A stretch of 64,000 nucleotides of DNA, taken from contig NZ_NINX01000039.1 of assembly GCF_002188635.1 (NCBI RefSeq), positions 62,001 through 126,000 on the forward strand. Reading direction: 5' to 3'. Shown piece by piece: positions 8,008 to 19,660 of this stretch. The first letter of the stretch is position 1; the number at the start of each line of letters is the position of its first letter. The notes beneath the pieces were generated by a model, which saw only the letters and a list, made by a program, of their open reading frames with translations, was not told the DNA's origin and did no database searches. This DNA is from Pigmentiphaga sp. NML030171. Its GTDB lineage: Bacteria; Pseudomonadota; Gammaproteobacteria; Burkholderiales; Burkholderiaceae_B. The translations under genes were made by a program, and so were the position numbers.

Positions 8008-9510
8008 TCAAGCTTTCGAGCTATGCCAGGACACGCGCAGCCGGCGCCAGCCGATGACGAGGCCCGTGGCGCTCAACGCGAGACCGCCCAGGCTGAACAG
8101 GATCATCATCGCGTCCCATAGCGGGCGGCGCTCGAGCAGGGGTAGCCAGTCCCAGCTGTGCAGCATGGCGAACAGCCAGCGCGAGGCGCGGCGCGAGCGG
8201 TCGGTGCTGTTCAGGACGGAGCCCGTGTACGGGTCCAGGTGCACCCAGGTCGCCTCGGGATCGTCGAACTCGATGCGCCAGACCGGCAGCGGCTTGTCAC
8301 CGCCGCCCGTCATGGTGTGCGGGGCGCGGTCGTAGTAGTGGAGGTCGTAGCGGTCGAGCACCTGGATGCGGGCCAGGGGAGCTGCCATGAGTCCCGCCGC
8401 CGCATGGCGCAGTTCCGCGGCGTCCAGGCGCACGGCCTGCGCGGTCCGGGGGTCGAGCAGCGCGGGGCGGCCGGCCGGGCCATAGGCCAGGACGACTTCG
8501 CGCCCCAGGCGGTGGACCCAGCGCAACTCGCGGATGTCGCCGCCGGCCAGCAGCGCCTGCACGGAGGCCGTGCCGGCGGGCATCGTACCCGTGTCGCCGT
8601 ATACCGCGGCCACGGAGGGGCCGCCGCGGCCGCTGCTGAACAGGCCCCATGGATTCATGGACATCAAGCCGCTGAAGATCCAGGTAAGCGTGGTCAGCGC
8701 GAACGCCAGTCCCGCCAGGTGGTGCCAGCGCATCATGCCGGCCCGGTAAGGGGAACGCGAACCGCTGCGGTAGGGGCGCGAGAAGCGCCAGCGCAGCAGT
8801 CCGACGGCGGTGCCGGTGAGCGCGACGGCGATGCCCGCGATGGACAGGCCGTCGACGATGGCGGCCCAGTGGCGGTCGAAAAGATTGCCGCGGAAAGGAT
8901 AGAGCCAATGGATCCACGCGCCCGCGTAGTTCCAGACGCGCTCGGTGCGCGTCGCGTCGCGCACCACTTCGCCGGTGCGGCTGGACACGTACAACAGCGT
9001 GCCCGCGTCGTCGTCCAGTTGCACACGGTGAAGCGGCCGGTGCGGGTCCAGGGCGCGCGAGTGCGTATGCGCATCCTCGTCCACCTGGCCGGCATAGTGG
9101 GCCTGGACGGTACCGCCGGCGTAGGCGGCGGCGCTGGCCACGGCATGCGCCGCATCGATTGGCCGCAGCATCGTCCCGGTCGCGGCGTCGATGGCCACGG
9201 GCGTGCCGGCCCGGGAGCCATCCGACAGCGTGGCCAGGTAGACCGGCCGGCCGGCGCTGGCCGCCGACAACCGCAAGTCTTTCGGCATCGAGGCGATGCC
9301 CGCCGCCGCGAGGGCCTGGGCGGGACCGAGCAAGGGCGCCGCGGGATCCAGCGCGGGTAGGTGGCGCAGGCGCTCGGCCGCGGTGAGCTTGGGGTAGCCG
9401 ACATACATCATGACCACGCCCGAGGCGAACCACATCACGAAGAACGCGCACACCAGGATGCCCAGCCACCGGTGCAGCAGATAGAGCCAGCGCTTGAGGC
9501 GTGAACGCAT
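8008..9510 (-). CDS. PepSY-domain transmembrane protein of a metal-uptake operon
   Basis: The 500-residue protein has an N-terminal membrane segment RWLYLLHRWLGILVCAFFVMW, a second near residue 230, a pair of helices near 290, and a C-terminal segment. PepSY-type extracytoplasmic regions lie between them (for example ATWVHLDPYTGSVL). Members of this PepSY-associated TM family sit in the inner membrane next to TonB-dependent receptors, and some reduce or handle siderophore iron. It follows the receptor gene after 9 bp on the same strand, so it is the last gene of a three-gene operon. The molecular activity is not established. Confidence 0.82.
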   Translation of the reverse strand: MRSRLKRWLYLLHRWLGILVCAFFVMWFASGVVMMYVGYPKLTAAERLRHLPALDPAAPLLGPAQALAAAGIASMPKDLRLSAASAGRPVYLATLSDGSRAGTPVAIDAATGTMLRPIDAAHAVASAAAYAGGTVQAHYAGQVDEDAHTHSRALDPHRPLHRVQLDDDAGTLLYVSSRTGEVVRDATRTERVWNYAGAWIHWLYPFRGNLFDRHWAAIVDGLSIAGIAVALTGTAVGLLRWRFSRPYRSGSRSPYRAGMMRWHHLAGLAFALTTLTWIFSGLMSMNPWGLFSSGRGGPSVAAVYGDTGTMPAGTASVQALLAGGDIRELRWVHRLGREVVLAYGPAGRPALLDPRTAQAVRLDAAELRHAAAGLMAAPLARIQVLDRYDLHYYDRAPHTMTGGGDKPLPVWRIEFDDPEATWVHLDPYTGSVLNSTDRSRRASRWLFAMLHSWDWLPLLERRPLWDAMMILFSLGGLALSATGLVIGWRRLRVSWHSSKA

Positions 9511-9519
9511 GGCCGTCTC

Positions 9520-11739
9520 CTAGAACGCGATCCGCAGGCTGACGTCCGCGGTGCGCGGGGCGCCCAGGTAGGCCATGGTCGGCGTCATGCTGGCGGCATA
9601 GACCTTGTCGGTCAGGTTGCGGATGCGCGCCACGATCGCGGTGCGGCGATCGATGCGGTAGCTCATCCCAAGGTCCACCAGCAGATAGGCTGGCCAGGAC
9701 ACCGTATTGGCCGCATCGGCGTACACGCGGCCGACACGGCGCAGCCCGACGGTGGCCTGCAGCGCGGGCGTGACGGCGTAGGACACCCACAGGTTGGCGA
9801 CCGTGGCCGGTGTGTTGGTCGGACGCTTGCCCGCCAGCGACACGCCGCCCTGGGTGTAGTCATCGTAGCGCGCGTCGACGTAGGCGACGTTGCCCTGGAT
9901 GGACCAGCGCCGGTCGGGCTGCAGTCCCACGGCCAGTTCCAGCCCCCGGGAAGACTGCTCGCCCACGAGCACGGTCAGGCTGCTGTCGTTCGGGTCCTGG
10001 CTGGCGATGTTTCGGCGCGAGATGCGATAGGCGGCCAGCGTGGCGGTTCCCTTGCCTTCCCAGAAGTCCAGCTTGCCGCCGACCTCGGCCTGGCGGCCGG
10101 AGGTCAGTTCGCTGTTGTTGCGGACGTCCGCGAACGATGCGGTGGACAGCACGCCCGAGGGCGGATCCGCCGCCGTGGCGTACTGGACGTAGAGCGCCGC
10201 GTCCTGCGTGACGTCCCAGACCAGACCGACGCGACCCGTGGTCGGGTGATAGCTGCGGCGGAACCCTGCCGGATTGGCGGCGTTGACCTCTCGCCGGTTG
10301 GTCAGGTCGAGCTCGATGCGTTCGTGGCGCAGCGCCGTGACCAGGTGCAGGCCGGGACGCAGAGCGGTTCGGTTTTCGGCATAGATGGCCAGAGTGCGGA
10401 CCTTGTTGTCGCGGTCGGGCCGGAAGCCCGGCGACATGCCGGGTATGTCGAAGAAACGCTCGGTGCCGAAGCCGTATGGGTCGACCGTGCCGATGGTGCC
10501 GGACAGGCTGTTCGGGAAACGCGTCTGGCGATTCACGCTGACATCCATCCCGAAGGCCCAGTCGCTTTTCAGGCCGGCGATCCCGCCGCGGTAGATGCCG
10601 TCGGCGCGGTTGCCCACCAGGTGCTGGTCGTGGCGCTGCAGCAGCGCGCTCGACCGTATCACCTGCGAGTTGTCGGCGTTGAAGCGATAGTTCTCGACGT
10701 TGCGATAGTCGCGCAGGGCGTCGTACACGTAGAAGGTGTTCCGCCATTGCAGTTTGTCGCTGGCCCGCCACTCGGCGATGGAGCGCAGCCACTGCACGCG
10801 CTGGATGTATACCCCGTCGGCGCTGTTGTAGTTCTTGAAGCGGGTGCCGTCGTCGATGCGCGCGGTGCCGGCGATCGGGTTCAGCAGGGGCGTGCCCCAG
10901 TAGGGGCGGTCGACGTGTTCGTGCTGGTACTCGTAGGCCAGGGTGTGGGTGAAGCCGTTGCCGAAGTCGGACAGCACCGATGCCGCGAGCTGCGTGGCGC
11001 GCGTGCCCGTGCCGTCCACCCAGCTGTCGCCGCCGCGATGGTTGAGGTCCAGGCGCAGGTAGTGCCCGGGGCCGTCGGCGTCGCCGGCGATGCGCCGGTT
11101 CAGTCCGGCCGAGGCTTCCTTGAGCCCGTTGCCGCCCAGCCGCAACTGGCCTTGCGTGATGTCTTCGCGCCTGGCGAGCTTGGTCACATAGTTGATCGAT
11201 CCGCCCACCGCGCCTGCGCCGAACAGGAAGCTGGATGGTCCGCCGATGGCTTCGACGCGTTCATAGATCCAGCTGTCCACCGGGCGGGCGGCGATCGAGT
11301 ACTGGACGTTGATGCCGTTGAACAACTGGCTGATGGAACCGGTGCCGAAGCCGCGGTAGCTCACGCCCACGTTGCCGGGGGCGTCGTGGGCGGTCACGCC
11401 GGGGATGGCGCGCAGGATCTCCTGGGTGTTCTGCGCGCCGCGCGCCTCGATCGTGGCACGATCGACCACGGTGATCGAGGCGGGGGTCTCGCGGGCGGTC
11501 AGGCCGAGATTGCTGGCGGCCGCGGCCGGCGTGTCGAGGTTGAGCTTGCCGTTGGGCGTGTCGGCGTCGTCGCTGACTTCGATCGTGGGCAGGGCATGTT
11601 CAGGAACCGCCTGGGCGTGGACGGGGACGGCAAACGTCTGCCAGGTGGCGAGCAGGCCGGCGCACAAGGAACCGGGCAGGGATGGACGCGTGGCGGCGCG
11701 ATGCGCATCCGGGCGCATCGGGGAAACGGGAGGGAACAC
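9520..11739 (-). CDS. TonB-dependent siderophore-type receptor
   Basis: The 739-residue outer-membrane protein has a signal peptide ending near AVPVHA, a plug domain (ETPASITVVDRATIEARGAQ, then GFGTGSISQLFNGI and RVEAIGGPSSFLFGAGAVGG), and a 22-strand barrel ending in the terminal Phe of VSLRIAF. It imports a metal chelate using energy from TonB. The start is GTG at 11739, because AGGAG lies 5 nt upstream. The downstream ATG at 11718 has only pyrimidines before it, and longer readings are not signal-like. It lies between a DUF2946 gene and a PepSY gene. The ligand (ferric siderophore or copper complex) is not evident, and I could not find a convincing Fur box. Confidence 0.9.
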   Translation of the reverse strand: MFPPVSPMRPDAHRAATRPSLPGSLCAGLLATWQTFAVPVHAQAVPEHALPTIEVSDDADTPNGKLNLDTPAAAASNLGLTARETPASITVVDRATIEARGAQNTQEILRAIPGVTAHDAPGNVGVSYRGFGTGSISQLFNGINVQYSIAARPVDSWIYERVEAIGGPSSFLFGAGAVGGSINYVTKLARREDITQGQLRLGGNGLKEASAGLNRRIAGDADGPGHYLRLDLNHRGGDSWVDGTGTRATQLAASVLSDFGNGFTHTLAYEYQHEHVDRPYWGTPLLNPIAGTARIDDGTRFKNYNSADGVYIQRVQWLRSIAEWRASDKLQWRNTFYVYDALRDYRNVENYRFNADNSQVIRSSALLQRHDQHLVGNRADGIYRGGIAGLKSDWAFGMDVSVNRQTRFPNSLSGTIGTVDPYGFGTERFFDIPGMSPGFRPDRDNKVRTLAIYAENRTALRPGLHLVTALRHERIELDLTNRREVNAANPAGFRRSYHPTTGRVGLVWDVTQDAALYVQYATAADPPSGVLSTASFADVRNNSELTSGRQAEVGGKLDFWEGKGTATLAAYRISRRNIASQDPNDSSLTVLVGEQSSRGLELAVGLQPDRRWSIQGNVAYVDARYDDYTQGGVSLAGKRPTNTPATVANLWVSYAVTPALQATVGLRRVGRVYADAANTVSWPAYLLVDLGMSYRIDRRTAIVARIRNLTDKVYAASMTPTMAYLGAPRTADVSLRIAF

Positions 11740-11812
11740 GAACGACTCCTGGTCGGCCGCGCGGGACGCGGCAGGACGAAACGGCACTGCCACGCGGGCA
11801 GGCCGGGCGGGT

Positions 11813-12223
11813 TCAGGAAGCGGACGTGAAGGGTGGAGCGCGAGAGGGAGGCGGGCGCGAGATCGGCGCCGTGCCCAGGAGCGGAGCGGGGGGAAGCGCC
11901 GGTGCCTCGGCCGCGACGACGAGGCCTGCCAGGACGGGCCCCCCGCTGGGGGTCGGCAGCGCGACGGCGGCATGGAGCCGGCAATAGGGGCAGTCAGCGG
12001 ACGTCGTGGCCGAATCGTCCCGCGACGGACTGGAGCCGTCGTCCGACAGCTTGACCAGTTTCGGGCCGTAGACGCTGCAAAGCTCGACCCAGGTATCGGC
12101 GGGACGAGCCAGCGTCTTGGCGATGGCCGGCGCCAGCATTCCCCAGAGCAGCGCGAGCAGCACCAGCATCGCGATGCCGCGATGGCGGTCCTGCCTGGAG
12201 AATCGGAGGGATGGCCGATGCAT
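11813..12223 (-). CDS. DUF2946 family small membrane-anchored protein
   Basis: The 136-residue protein has one N-terminal hydrophobic segment (IAMLVLLALLWGMLAPAIA), the DUF2946 hallmark W-x-E-L-C-S-x-Y-G (about residues 45-53), then D-C-P-Y-C-R-L-H around residue 80 and a proline-rich tail. The paired cysteines and histidine suggest metal or redox chemistry outside the inner membrane, but the family has no proven function. It is the first gene of the DUF2946, TonB receptor, PepSY operon, an arrangement common in Alcaligenaceae. The ATG at 12223 was chosen because the signal-anchor follows directly, although its ribosome site is weak. Confidence 0.72.
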   Translation of the reverse strand: MHRPSLRFSRQDRHRGIAMLVLLALLWGMLAPAIAKTLARPADTWVELCSVYGPKLVKLSDDGSSPSRDDSATTSADCPYCRLHAAVALPTPSGGPVLAGLVVAAEAPALPPAPLLGTAPISRPPPSRAPPFTSAS

Positions 12224-12330
12224 GCTTGAGTGAAGGCTGGTGCCCGACGCCCGGGCGGACAGGCCGGATGGCCTGCGAAACGCCGGGAGTATGGGCAGGA
12301 AATCCGATCGCGTCAATCCGCGGTCCGCGA

Positions 12331-15067
<2,737 letters not shown>

Positions 15068-15074
15068 CCGCGCG

Positions 15075-16907
15075 TCAGCCTTCGGACGACGATCGGCCGG
15101 CGCCCCATAGAACGGCCACGCCGATCAGCGAGGACAGGATGGAGCCGATGAAGACCGCGACCTTGGCCGCGGCGAAGTCGGTTTCCACCGGGAAGGCCTG
15201 CCCGGAAATGAACAGGGACATGGTGAAGCCTATGCCGGCCAGCGCCCCGGCGCCCACCAACTGGCGCCAGGAATAATCGGCGGGCTTGCGCGCGATGCCC
15301 AGCCGGACGGCGATGACCGAGGCCGACACCAGCCCCAGCGGCTTGCCGAGGACCAGCCCGGCAATGATGGCCAGCGACAGCTGGCCATGGCTGGACAGCA
15401 CGTCGGGCGCCAGCGCCACGCCGGCATTGGCCAGGGCGAACAGCGGCAGCACGACATAGCTGGAGCGCGCGCCGGTCGTGCGCAGCAGCCGGTCGGCGGG
15501 CGATTCCAGGCGGTCATGGATGGCATCGAACGCGGCCAGCGCGGGCAGCGACGGTCCCTGCCGCAGAACTTCTCCGCTGCGGCGTGCCTCGGCCGTCAGG
15601 ATGGCATCGGCCTGCGCCACCAGCGTGGGCAGGTTGGGAGGCGGCCGCGTCGGGATGAACATGGCCAGCAGCACCCCGGCCATGGTGGCGTGCAGGCCGC
15701 TGGCATGGACGCAGGCCCACAGCAGGATGCCGGTCAGCGCATAGGGCGCGACGCGGTAGATGTGGGCCTTGTTGAGCAGGGCCAGCACGCCCACCAGGGC
15801 CGCGGCGGCGGCCAGGTAGCCCAGGTTCAGCGAACCGGAATAGAACAGCGCGACCACGACGATGGAGCCGATGTCGTCGACGATGGCCGCTGCGGTCAGG
15901 AACACCCGCAGCGCGGTGGGGACGCGGCTGCCCATCATCGCGATCAGGGCGATGGCGAAGGCCGTGTCGGTGGCCATGGGCACGCCCCAGCCGTGCGACC
16001 ACGGCCCGGCGGGAACGATCAGGCTGTAGACCAGCGCCGGCACGAGCATGCCGCCCAGGGCCGCCGCCACCGGCAGCGCGGCCGAGTGCAGGTTGGCCAG
16101 GTGGCCGACGGTGAACTCGCGCTTGATCTCCAGCCCCACGACCAGGAAGAAGATCGTCAGCAGGCCGTCGTTGATCCAGTGCAGCAGCGACATGCCGAAG
16201 CCGGCCTGCCCGAACGAGATCGCCAGGGGAGTTTCCCACAGCGCGGCGAAGGACTCGCCCAGGCCGGAATTCGTCAGCAGGACCGCCAGCGCGGCCGCCA
16301 GCAGGAGCAGCACGCCGGCCGAGGGCGCCCAGCCGGCGAAGTCCTGCGCCACGCTGCGCAGGCGATGGCCCGGCGTGCGCAGCATGGCGTCGGTGAACGA
16401 GCTTTCGTCCCAGGGGCCGTCGTAGCGGCGGCCGTTGATGAAGAAGGTGGGCGTGACCATGACCCGGCTGGCCCGGGCGCCGGCGACGTCGGCATCGACC
16501 CGGGCCCGGGCCGCCTCGTCGTCGGCCGTTTGCCGCGCGCCGGCGGGCGGAATGCCGAGCTGGCCCGCGACCAGGGACAGGTCTTCCTCGGAGAGCGTGC
16601 GCGAATGCGTCATCAGCGTGACGTGGGCGTCCCAGAACTGGCGGGCGTCGCGCGCGTGTTCGGCCAGTTCCGCGGCGCGGCGCGCGATGTCGCTGCCCGG
16701 CAGCGGATAGTGGCGGAATACGTAGCGCAGCCGGTCGCCCAACTGGTGCCGGATTTCGGCGATGCGTTCGTTGGCGGCCCGGCAGTACGGGCAGGCGTAG
16801 CTGCCATATTCGACCAGGGTGATGGCGGCATCGGCAGGGCCGAGGACGTGGTCCCGGCTGTCGTCCACCGGTTGCTCCAGCCTGGCGGTCAAGCTCTCTT
16901 CGGACAC
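15075..16907 (-). CDS. nhaA: DsbA-like thioredoxin domain fused to NhaA Na+/H+ antiporter
   Basis: Residues 1-185 form a DsbA/thioredoxin-fold domain with an active-site C39-P-Y-C42 and the cis-Pro region VMVTPTFFINGRRYDG. Residues about 200-605 are NhaA, an electrogenic antiporter exchanging one Na+ for two H+, with VVGLEIKREF, MATDTAFAIALIAMMGSRVP, the aspartate pair in AAAIVDDIGSI and GIGFTMSLFI. Normal NhaA is about 390 residues, so the extra domain accounts for the length. No signal peptide precedes the thioredoxin part, so it should face the cytoplasm. It lies 31 bp downstream of ltrA on the same strand. The fused form is known elsewhere, but its purpose is not. Confidence 0.92.
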   Translation of the reverse strand: MSEESLTARLEQPVDDSRDHVLGPADAAITLVEYGSYACPYCRAANERIAEIRHQLGDRLRYVFRHYPLPGSDIARRAAELAEHARDARQFWDAHVTLMTHSRTLSEEDLSLVAGQLGIPPAGARQTADDEAARARVDADVAGARASRVMVTPTFFINGRRYDGPWDESSFTDAMLRTPGHRLRSVAQDFAGWAPSAGVLLLLAAALAVLLTNSGLGESFAALWETPLAISFGQAGFGMSLLHWINDGLLTIFFLVVGLEIKREFTVGHLANLHSAALPVAAALGGMLVPALVYSLIVPAGPWSHGWGVPMATDTAFAIALIAMMGSRVPTALRVFLTAAAIVDDIGSIVVVALFYSGSLNLGYLAAAAALVGVLALLNKAHIYRVAPYALTGILLWACVHASGLHATMAGVLLAMFIPTRPPPNLPTLVAQADAILTAEARRSGEVLRQGPSLPALAAFDAIHDRLESPADRLLRTTGARSSYVVLPLFALANAGVALAPDVLSSHGQLSLAIIAGLVLGKPLGLVSASVIAVRLGIARKPADYSWRQLVGAGALAGIGFTMSLFISGQAFPVETDFAAAKVAVFIGSILSSLIGVAVLWGAGRSSSEG

Positions 16908-16938
16908 GTGATTCCTTGGGTGGAGTGGCTCGGCCTGC

Positions 16939-18138
16939 TCAGTGGGCCTGCGGCGCGGGTTGCCGGGCGCGCCTCTGCTTGAGCCTGCGCGTCTCCCACA
17001 GGCCCACGGCCGTCAGGACCGCGGTGGTCAGCCAGCCCATGGCCAGCAACGTCGCGGCATAGCCCACGGGCACCAGCACGAGCAGCGCCACCGCGCCGGC
17101 CAGGTGCGACCCCGGGATGGAACCGTAGACGACTTTCTTGTAGATGGCGCTGCCCAGCAGGTAGATGGCCGGACCGGCCACCAGCACGACGACCTGTGCC
17201 GTCCCGAGGGCTTCATGCGGATGGGCCATGACGAGATCGTTGCCGACGGCGGTGACGATGATGCCGGCCACGAGGATGGCGTGGATGTAGTGGAAATAGG
17301 CGCCGATGCGGCCGGGGTCGTCCGAGCTCGTGATGGCCTCGGTGGCATCCTTGCTGGAGGTGCCGAAATACAGCCACCACATCGCCAGGGTGCCGAGGAA
17401 GGTGGCCAGGACGCCGGAGACGATGGCCGCGTTCCAGGCTTCGGTGTTCGCCAGCATGACGCCGGTGGCGAGCAGCGTCTCGCCCAGCGCCACGATCACG
17501 AACAACTGGCAGCGTTCGGCCAGGTGGCCGCCCTCGATGGTCCAGTCGCGGGTATGGGAGCGGCCCATGCCCGGCAGGGCGAAGCCGAACATGGGCGAGC
17601 CGTATTCGCACAGCACCGCGACCAGCCACAGCAGCGCGCGCAGCTCATGCCCTTCGGCCATCGCCCCGGCGATCCAGAAGACTGCGGCGATGACCAGCCA
17701 CCCCAGCATGCGCCGGTAGTTGGCGGCCAGCGGATGGCCGGCGGGCAACTGGCAGACGATGAACGCGGTCCGGCCCACCTGCATCGCGGCATAGGACCCG
17801 GCGAACAGCAGCGCCCGGTCGCCGAAGGCCTCGGGCAGGCTGGCCGCCATGCACAGCGCCAGCAGCATCGTGGCGAAGAGCAGGCCGCGGATGCGCGGCG
17901 TTTCCGGGTCGAACCAGTTCGTCACCCAGCAGGTGTACTGCCAGCCCAGCCACACGGCCAGCCAGAGGATCAGCGACTCGATCACGCCGGTGAGCGTCAG
18001 GTGGTGCAGGAGTTGATGGCTGATCTGCGTGACGGCGAAGACGTAGATCAGGTCGAAGAACAATTCTTCGAAGGTGACGCGGGCATGGTGCCCGTCGCGG
18101 TGGCGCAGGAGAGGATGGCGATGGGGAGCGGATGACAT
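16939..18138 (-). CDS. ltrA: Low temperature requirement protein A (LtrA) family membrane protein
   Basis: The 399-residue polytopic protein opens with the family signature FEELFFDLIYVFAVTQISH (about residues 23-41) and continues with about eleven membrane segments, including ERCQLFVIVALGETLL near the middle. LtrA was named for cold growth in Listeria, and the biochemical role is unknown. The ATG at 18138 fits the family start; upstream codons are arginine-rich and unlike the family. It precedes the DsbA-NhaA gene by 31 bp and is divergent from a LysR regulator. Confidence 0.87.
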   Translation of the reverse strand: MSSAPHRHPLLRHRDGHHARVTFEELFFDLIYVFAVTQISHQLLHHLTLTGVIESLILWLAVWLGWQYTCWVTNWFDPETPRIRGLLFATMLLALCMAASLPEAFGDRALLFAGSYAAMQVGRTAFIVCQLPAGHPLAANYRRMLGWLVIAAVFWIAGAMAEGHELRALLWLVAVLCEYGSPMFGFALPGMGRSHTRDWTIEGGHLAERCQLFVIVALGETLLATGVMLANTEAWNAAIVSGVLATFLGTLAMWWLYFGTSSKDATEAITSSDDPGRIGAYFHYIHAILVAGIIVTAVGNDLVMAHPHEALGTAQVVVLVAGPAIYLLGSAIYKKVVYGSIPGSHLAGAVALLVLVPVGYAATLLAMGWLTTAVLTAVGLWETRRLKQRRARQPAPQAH

Positions 18139-18262
18139 GGCGGGGCGGGACGGCCGGTGCGGGAGGCCAGCCGGTCGGGGTCGGACACGCGGTTTAAGAT
18201 AGCCGGAAACGCCCGCGCCGCGCCACGGGACCTGACTTCGCGCCCGAGGATCAGGCGGGGTT

Positions 18263-18278
18263 GTTGTCTTAGCACAAC
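18263..18278. promoter_or_regulatory. LysR-type palindrome between ltrA and the LysR gene
   Basis: GTTGT and ACAAC are perfect 5-bp arms around CTTAGC and contain the T-N11-A pattern typical of LysR sites. It lies about 54 bp before the LysR start and 125 bp before ltrA, a position suited to autoregulation or divergent control. Confidence 0.42.
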
Positions 18279-18331
18279 TTCCGTCGCGGCATGGGGGCCG
18301 CTTGCGCCGGCCGCGCCAAGGAGCATCGCCC

Positions 18332-19270
18332 ATGAGAATCCCCGTTCCGCTCAACGCCTTGCGAGCCTTCGAGGCCGCGGTCCGCCACCGCTCGATCAAG
18401 GAGGCCGCGGCGGAGCTGGGCGTGACGCCGTCGGCCGTCAGCCACCAGCTTCGGGCGCTGGAGGAACTGCTGGGGGTGCAACTGTTGAAGCGGATCGGTG
18501 CGCGGCTGGAGCCGACCGAGGCCGGCCGCAGGCTGGGGCCAGGGCTGAGCCAGGGGTTCGATCACATCGCGCAAGCGGTCGCCGCGGTACGCAGCGAGCG
18601 GCGGGAAGGACCGTTGCGAGTGGACATGCTGCCCTCGTTCGCCACGCAATGGCTGTCGCCCCGCCTGGCGCGCTATCCCTTCGAGCGCCATGGCTTTTCC
18701 TTGCAGATATCGACCACCCAGGAAGGCGTGGACCTTGCCGCCGGGGAGGCCGACGCCGGTATCTGGCTGGGGGCGGGGCAGTGGCCGGGGCTGGTGGCCG
18801 AGCGGTTGTTCCAGGCATCGGTGGATTTGTACGCCCGGCCCGGCCATGTCGGGGGAACGCCGCGCGAAAGGCTGCGGGCGCTGCGCGCATCCAATCTGTT
18901 CGTGTCGCGGCATTGCCCTGGCTGGCGGGACTGGACGGACAGCTTGCCGGCCGGCCGCTTCGAACCCGCATGCGTCACGCTGGTGGACTCGGGCGGATTG
19001 ACCCTGCAGGCGGCGGCCGATGGCGCGGGCGTGGCGATCGCGGTGGCGGAACTGGCCGATGCCGGCGTGCGCGCGGGGCGGCTGGAATCGGTGTTCGGGC
19101 ACCGCATGCCCGTGGGCATGGGCTTCCATCTGGTCTATCCGCCGGCACTGCGGGAAGACCGCAGATTGGGGAACCTGAGTCGGTGGCTGCACGCCCAGGC
19201 GGCGGCCATGCGGGCAGAGCCGTCGGGGGAAGGCGAGACGGACGACAGCCTGGCCTGCGCGGGCAGATGA
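18332..19270 (+). CDS. LysR-family regulator, GcvA/AmpR-like
   Basis: The 312-residue protein begins MRIPVPLNALRAFEAAVRH, the hallmark of the GcvA subgroup, with helix-turn-helix residues about 20-45 (SIKEAAAELGVTPSAVSHQL) and a substrate-binding-like domain. AAGGAG precedes the ATG at 18332 by 7 nt, which excludes an upstream in-frame start. It is divergent from ltrA and converges with the NTF2-like gene, leaving 1 bp between the stops. The palindrome at 18263-18278 is the likely operator. The effector is unknown. Confidence 0.9.
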   Translation: MRIPVPLNALRAFEAAVRHRSIKEAAAELGVTPSAVSHQLRALEELLGVQLLKRIGARLEPTEAGRRLGPGLSQGFDHIAQAVAAVRSERREGPLRVDMLPSFATQWLSPRLARYPFERHGFSLQISTTQEGVDLAAGEADAGIWLGAGQWPGLVAERLFQASVDLYARPGHVGGTPRERLRALRASNLFVSRHCPGWRDWTDSLPAGRFEPACVTLVDSGGLTLQAAADGAGVAIAVAELADAGVRAGRLESVFGHRMPVGMGFHLVYPPALREDRRLGNLSRWLHAQAAAMRAEPSGEGETDDSLACAGR

Positions 19271-19271
19271 G

Positions 19272-19655
19272 TCAGGTGGAATCGGGAGCGCCGTACAGGG
19301 CCTCGCCGCGCACCTGGACGCCGTCCTGGAACTGCATGATTTCGCAGGCGCGCGTCCGCCTGCCGCCCTGGAGCGCCACGTAGTGCACCACCAGGACCTG
19401 GGCCGTCTCGTCGCAGATGGCGGCCACGAGTTCGAACCTCAACCCGGGGCGGTCGGCCAAGGCCGCTTCCCAGTAGCGGCGCAGCGCGGCCTTGCCTCGC
19501 ACCCGGCTCGTGCCGGCGTAAGGCAGGGCGAGGGCGCTGGTGAACTCCGCGTCCTCGGCGAAGGTGGCCAGGACGCCATCCACGTCGGCCCGGTTCCAGG
19601 CCGAGATCCAGGCGTGCGCGTGGGCTTGCAATTGGCTGCGGGACAAGGTGGTCAT
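19272..19655 (-). CDS. NTF2-like (SnoaL fold) protein
   Basis: The 127-residue single-domain protein has the NTF2-like pattern: helix AHAHAWISAWNRADVDGVLATF, then DAEFTS, RGKAALRRYWEAALADRPGLRFE and paired strands (VLVVHYVALQGGRRTRACEIMQF). Members are small cytosolic enzymes or ligand-binding proteins with no common reaction. It starts 5 bp after the stop of the LysE gene on the same strand, so the two are cotranscribed. Confidence 0.78.
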   Translation of the reverse strand: MTTLSRSQLQAHAHAWISAWNRADVDGVLATFAEDAEFTSALALPYAGTSRVRGKAALRRYWEAALADRPGLRFELVAAICDETAQVLVVHYVALQGGRRTRACEIMQFQDGVQVRGEALYGAPDST

Positions 19656-19660
19656 GTCTG

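Noticed and set aside
12224-12330. Fur box upstream of the DUF2946/TonB receptor operon
   Set aside because: I looked for a GATAATGATAATC-like 19-mer and found nothing close enough to report.
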